Source: Ignelater luminosus
Lineage: Eukaryota; Arthropoda; Insecta; Coleoptera; Elateridae
Length of the DNA: 64,000 nucleotides
NCBI GenBank assembly: GCA_011009095.1
Contig: VTPC01000456.1
Location: 90,864-154,863 of the forward strand
Reading direction: 5' to 3'
Shown: piece by piece, positions 60,461 through 64,000 of the stretch
Layout of the letters: the number at the start of each line of letters is the position of its first letter
Numbering within the stretch: the stretch's first letter is position 1
Position numbers and translations under genes: made by a program
The notes under the pieces: model-generated
The model's input: only the letters and a program-made list of their open reading frames with translations
The model's database searches: none
What the model was told of the DNA's origin: nothing

Positions 60461-63400
60461 GTGAAGCAGATTTCAACCTCAATAGATTATTCCAGAAAAG
60501 TTACAGAAAAGTCAGTCAAATCGATGATACCAAAACAACTTAGTTTTTTCTATTGATTTTTTTCAAAATTGTTTGAGAATTGAATAATGTGGAACAATTT
60601 TGACAAAAAACTACAAGTACACTGTGAAACGGATCTCAATTTTGAAGGATTAAAAGGACTAAACGGGAACAGAAAATCCGGTCTAAACGGAGATAGCACG
60701 ACAAATTAGTTACAAGACGATTTTTACTCCAAATGCAAATTTTGAAAGCTATCGAGTTAGAAACGAGTTTGAGAAAAACCTACAAACACAGCGTGAAGTT
60801 GATTTTAATCTTGAAGGATTATTCCAAAAGGGGTAGAGGATGTCCGGTCATAACGGTGATAGCAAGACTGTTTAGCTGCATGACAATTTTTATTCCAAAT
60901 GCAGTTTTTGACTGTTAGAGTTAGAAAAAGTTCAATAAACATACTGAAATTATAATGTAAAGCGACTCTTAATCTCAAAGGATTATTTCTAAATGCGTAC
61001 AGAAAACCCTGTATTAATTAGTAACAGTAAGACAGTTTAGTTAGGTTTTGAAAGATATAGACTTTAAAAAGATTTGTCCCAAATGTAATGTTTGGATGTT
61101 GAAGATTTTGAAAGGATTTTGATAAAAAAATACAGAAAAAATGTAAAACGGATTTCATCTCCAAAGGTTTATTCCAAACAGTGAACAATGTTGATGAAGT
61201 CGGTGATATTAAGACATTTTAGTTACATTTTACTTCAAATGCATTGTTTGATACTTATGGAGTTTCTAAGGATTTGACAGAAAAACTACAAGCGCAGTGT
61301 GAAGCAAGTATGAAGCTCGAAGGACTATTTCAATAAACTTACAGAAAATTCGGTCAAATTGGTGACATCAAAAGTATTTAAATTACATAACGAATCACTC
61401 CAAATGCATTGTTGGAGGGTATAAAAGAACTTTGACAAAACTTTGCAAGTGCATTGTAAAGCTGATCTCAATCTCAAAGAACTACTCTAAAACCCGCACA
61501 AAAACTCCTAATACAATAAAGTAAAACAGTTTAGTTAGATTGAGATTTTTGCAAGATACAAGTTCTAAAAGGTGCAGAGTTCGAAAGCATTATGACCAAA
61601 CTCTGCGAGTGCAGTGTGAGGCAAATTTCCACTCCGTAGGATTATTATTTAAAAAAGCGTACAGAAAATCTAATTCAATTGATGGTAGCAAGACAGTTTA
61701 GTTACATGACAATTTTTACTCCAAGTTTATTTTTTAAGAGTTTCAGTGTTTGTAAGAATTTTGATAAAAAGTGCAATGCAAAGAGGATTCCAACCTCGAC
61801 AGATTATCCTCAGCAGCATGCTGATAACCGAAAAGCTGGTAAAATCGGTGATAGCAAGACAGTTTAGTTACTTGGCTCCAAACTCATTGTTTGAGAATTG
61901 CAGAGTTTAAAAAGATTTTAACAAAAAACTACATGTACACTGTAAAGCTGATTTCACTCTCGAAGGATTATTTCAAAAACTGTAAAGAAAACCCGGACAT
62001 AAAGGTGATAGCACGACTATTTAGTTACATTGCGATTTTTGCTCCAAATGCAGACTTTGAAAGTTATAAAGCTAGAAACGAGTTTGAGAAACGCCTACAA
62101 GTGTAGTGTGAAGCTGATTTTAGTTTCGAAGGATTATTCCAAAAACTGTAAAGAAAACCCGGACTTAAAGGTGATAGCATGACTATTTAGTTACATGGCG
62201 ATTTTTGCTCCAAATGCAGATTTTGAAAGTTATAAAATTAGAAGCGAGTTTGAGAAAAAAGTACAAAAGCCGTGTGAAACTGATTGCAGCCTTAAAGGAT
62301 TATTCCAAAAAGTGTAAAGAAAACCCGGATATAAACGTGATAACGTGACTATTTAGTTAACTAGCGTGTTTTACTCCAAATGCAGACTTTAAAAGCTATA
62401 GAGCAAAAAACCAAGATTGCAAAAAAACTACAAGAGCAGTGTGAAGCTGATTTCAGTCTCGAAGGATTATTTTAAAGATTGCAAAGAAAACCCGGACTTA
62501 AGAGTGATAGTATGACTATTTAGCTACATGGCAGTTTTTACTCCAAATGCAGACTTTAAAAGTTATAGAGCTCTAGAAACGAGTTTGAAGTAAACCTACA
62601 AGTGCAGTGTGAAGCTGATTTCAGTCTCGAAATGTATGGTATGGTATGACCATTTAGTTACATGGCGATTTTTACTTCAAATGCAGACTTTGAAAGTTAT
62701 ATAGCTAAAGACGAATTTGCAAAAATCTACGAGTGCAGTGTGGAGTTCATTTCAGTCTCGAAGGATTATTCCATAAAGTATACAAGAAACCTGGTGATAT
62801 CTGTGTTAGCAAGACAGTTAAGTTACAAGGCGATTTTTACTCTAGATGGTATTTTGAATTTTGTAAAGTTAGAAACGAGTTTGAAAAAAAAACTACAAGA
62901 GCAGTGTAAAGCCGATTTCAGTCTTAAAGGATTATTCCAAAAAGTGTAAAGAAAATCCGGACATAAAGATAATAGCATCACTATTTAGTTACATGGAGAT
63001 TTTTACTTCAAATGCAGACTTGGAAAGTTATAAGGCCAGAAACGAGTTGAAGAAAAAACCTACAAGAGCAGTGTGAAGTTCATTTCAGTCTCGAAGGATT
63101 ATTCCGTAAAGTGTAATGAAAATCCGGTCATATCGGCGCTAGCAAGACAGTTTAGTTATAAGACAAGTTTTACTCCAAATGATGTTTTGAATGTTGTAGG
63201 GTTAGAAACGAGTTTGGAAAAAAACTACAATAGCAGTGTGGAGTTGATTTCAGTCTTAAAGGTTTATTCCTAAAAGTGTAATGAAAACCCGGACATAAAG
63301 GTGATAACGTGACTATTTAGTTACATGGCAATTTTTGCTGTAAATGCAATTTCGAAAGTTACAGAGTTAGAAACGAGTTTGAGAAAAAACTACAAGAGCC

Positions 63401-64000
63401 GTGTGAAGCTGATTTCAGACTTAAAGGATTACTCCAAAAAGTGTAAAGAAAATCCGGACATAAATGTGATAATGTGACTGTTTAGTTACATGGCGAGTTT
63501 TGCTCCAAATGCAGATTTTGAAAGTTATAGAGCTCTAGAAACAAGTTTGAGAAAAACCTACAAGTGTCGCGTGAACCTGATTTCAGTCTTAAAGGATTAT
63601 ACCAAAAACTGTAAAGAATACACGGTCATATCGGTGATAGCATAATTATCTAGTTACATGGCAATTTTTACTTCAAATACAGACTTTGAAAGTTATGGAG
63701 TTAGAATTGAGTTTGAGAAAAAACTACAAGTGCACTGTAAAGCTGATTTCAGTTTCAAAGGATTATTCCAAAAGTGTAAAGAAAACATAAAAACATAAAA
63801 GTGATAGTATCACTATTTAGTTACATGGCGATTTTTATTTCAAATGCAGACTTTGAAAGTTATGGAGTTAGAATCGAGTTTGAGAAAAAACTACAAGTGC
63901 ACTGTAAAGCTGATTTCAGTTTCGAAGGATTATTCCATAAAGTGTACAGAAAATCCCATCATATTAATGATAGCTAGACAGTTTAGGTACAAGACAATTG

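Larger units (their letters stand above)
58560..64000 (+). repeat. Satellite array, monomer about 166 bp, open at the right edge
   Basis: Landmark boxes recur in fixed order: CTATTTAGTTACATGGCGAT, then CTCCAAATGCAGACTTTGAA, then AGTTTGAGAAAAAACTACAA, then GTGAAGCTGATTTCAGTCTC, then AAGGATTATTCCAAAAAGTG. The TTAG box starts at 62021, 62187, 62353, 62520, 62654 (short unit), 62818, 62985, 63152, 63317, 63482, 63650, 63817 and 63983, spacings of 164-168 apart from one of 134. Left of 62 kb the units are more diverged, and several carry deletions or insertions (spacings 153-210). At 58560-59600 the motif is barely recognisable. About 28 monomers fit in the window. All open frames here (for example 61891-62106, 62662-62949, 63073-63273) are repeat artefacts. 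The array lies 3' of the second Sidestep exon, so it may be inside the next intron. Confidence 0.93.

Noticed and set aside
61679..63273. Series of similar 60-95-codon open frames
   Set aside because: They repeat because of the 166-bp satellite and show no coding signal beyond it.
58560..64000. CRISPR-like regular repeats
   Set aside because: The units are contiguous 166-bp monomers with no unique spacers, and the context is eukaryotic.

Overview
The window looks like AT-rich insect nuclear DNA. Nothing resembles bacterial gene organisation. Nearly every recognisable coding stretch is either an exon of a nervous-system cell-adhesion gene or a decayed transposable element. The mix (mariner with insect-type transposases, R1-like and Jockey-like LINEs, BEL/Pao, Penelope-like and pogo-like elements) fits an arthropod, most likely an insect. 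The order cannot be fixed from the sequence alone.

Host gene. Two plus-strand exons (42638-42843 and 57133-57243) encode the second half of a V-type immunoglobulin domain and the beginning of the next Ig domain of a Sidestep-family transmembrane protein. The splice phases match exactly (phase 1 to phase 1) across a 14.3 kb intron. The exon for the signal peptide and first Ig strands was not found, and neither were the downstream exons, which should lie beyond the right edge. Most of 1-42.6 kb is therefore probably the upstream intron or upstream flank of this gene.

Layout. 0.65-1.5 kb: mariner relic. 1.8-4.2 kb: R1-like LINE, minus strand. 5.0-6.0 kb: pogo-like DDE transposase relic with a Psq-type helix-turn-helix. 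8.85-9.75 kb: 3' end of a Penelope-like element with a GIY-YIG nuclease. 10.6-11.2 kb: unnamed repeat-type ORF, minus. 15.8-19.1 kb: BEL/Pao retrotransposon, minus. 19.1-19.85 kb: unnamed transposon-associated ORF, minus. 19.87-20.2 kb: mariner fragment. 24.25-27.33 kb: LINE with an inverted 5' end and a nested solo LTR. 28.3-29.56 kb: LINE, minus. 33.18-35.1 kb: LINE, plus. 37.6-38.9 kb: Jockey-type ORF1. 38.91-40.13 kb: nearly full-length mariner with terminal inverted repeats. 46.2-48.0 kb: Jockey LINE, minus. 48.2-49.25 kb: integrase and LINE scraps. 52.1-55.4 kb: degenerate complex tandem repeat with a higher-order period of about 1.4-1.5 kb. 58.56-64.0 kb: satellite with a monomer of about 166 bp, running off the window and invaded by a 158 bp MITE and a LINE fragment.

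All the transposon coding regions carry stops, frameshifts or lost catalytic residues, so no autonomous element survives here. I found no new enzymatic or defence system. The items most worth attention are the 166-bp satellite beside a Sidestep exon, the higher-order repeat at 52-55 kb, and the well-preserved insertion histories: a solo LTR with its target duplication, a LINE 5' inversion, and a MITE inside the satellite.
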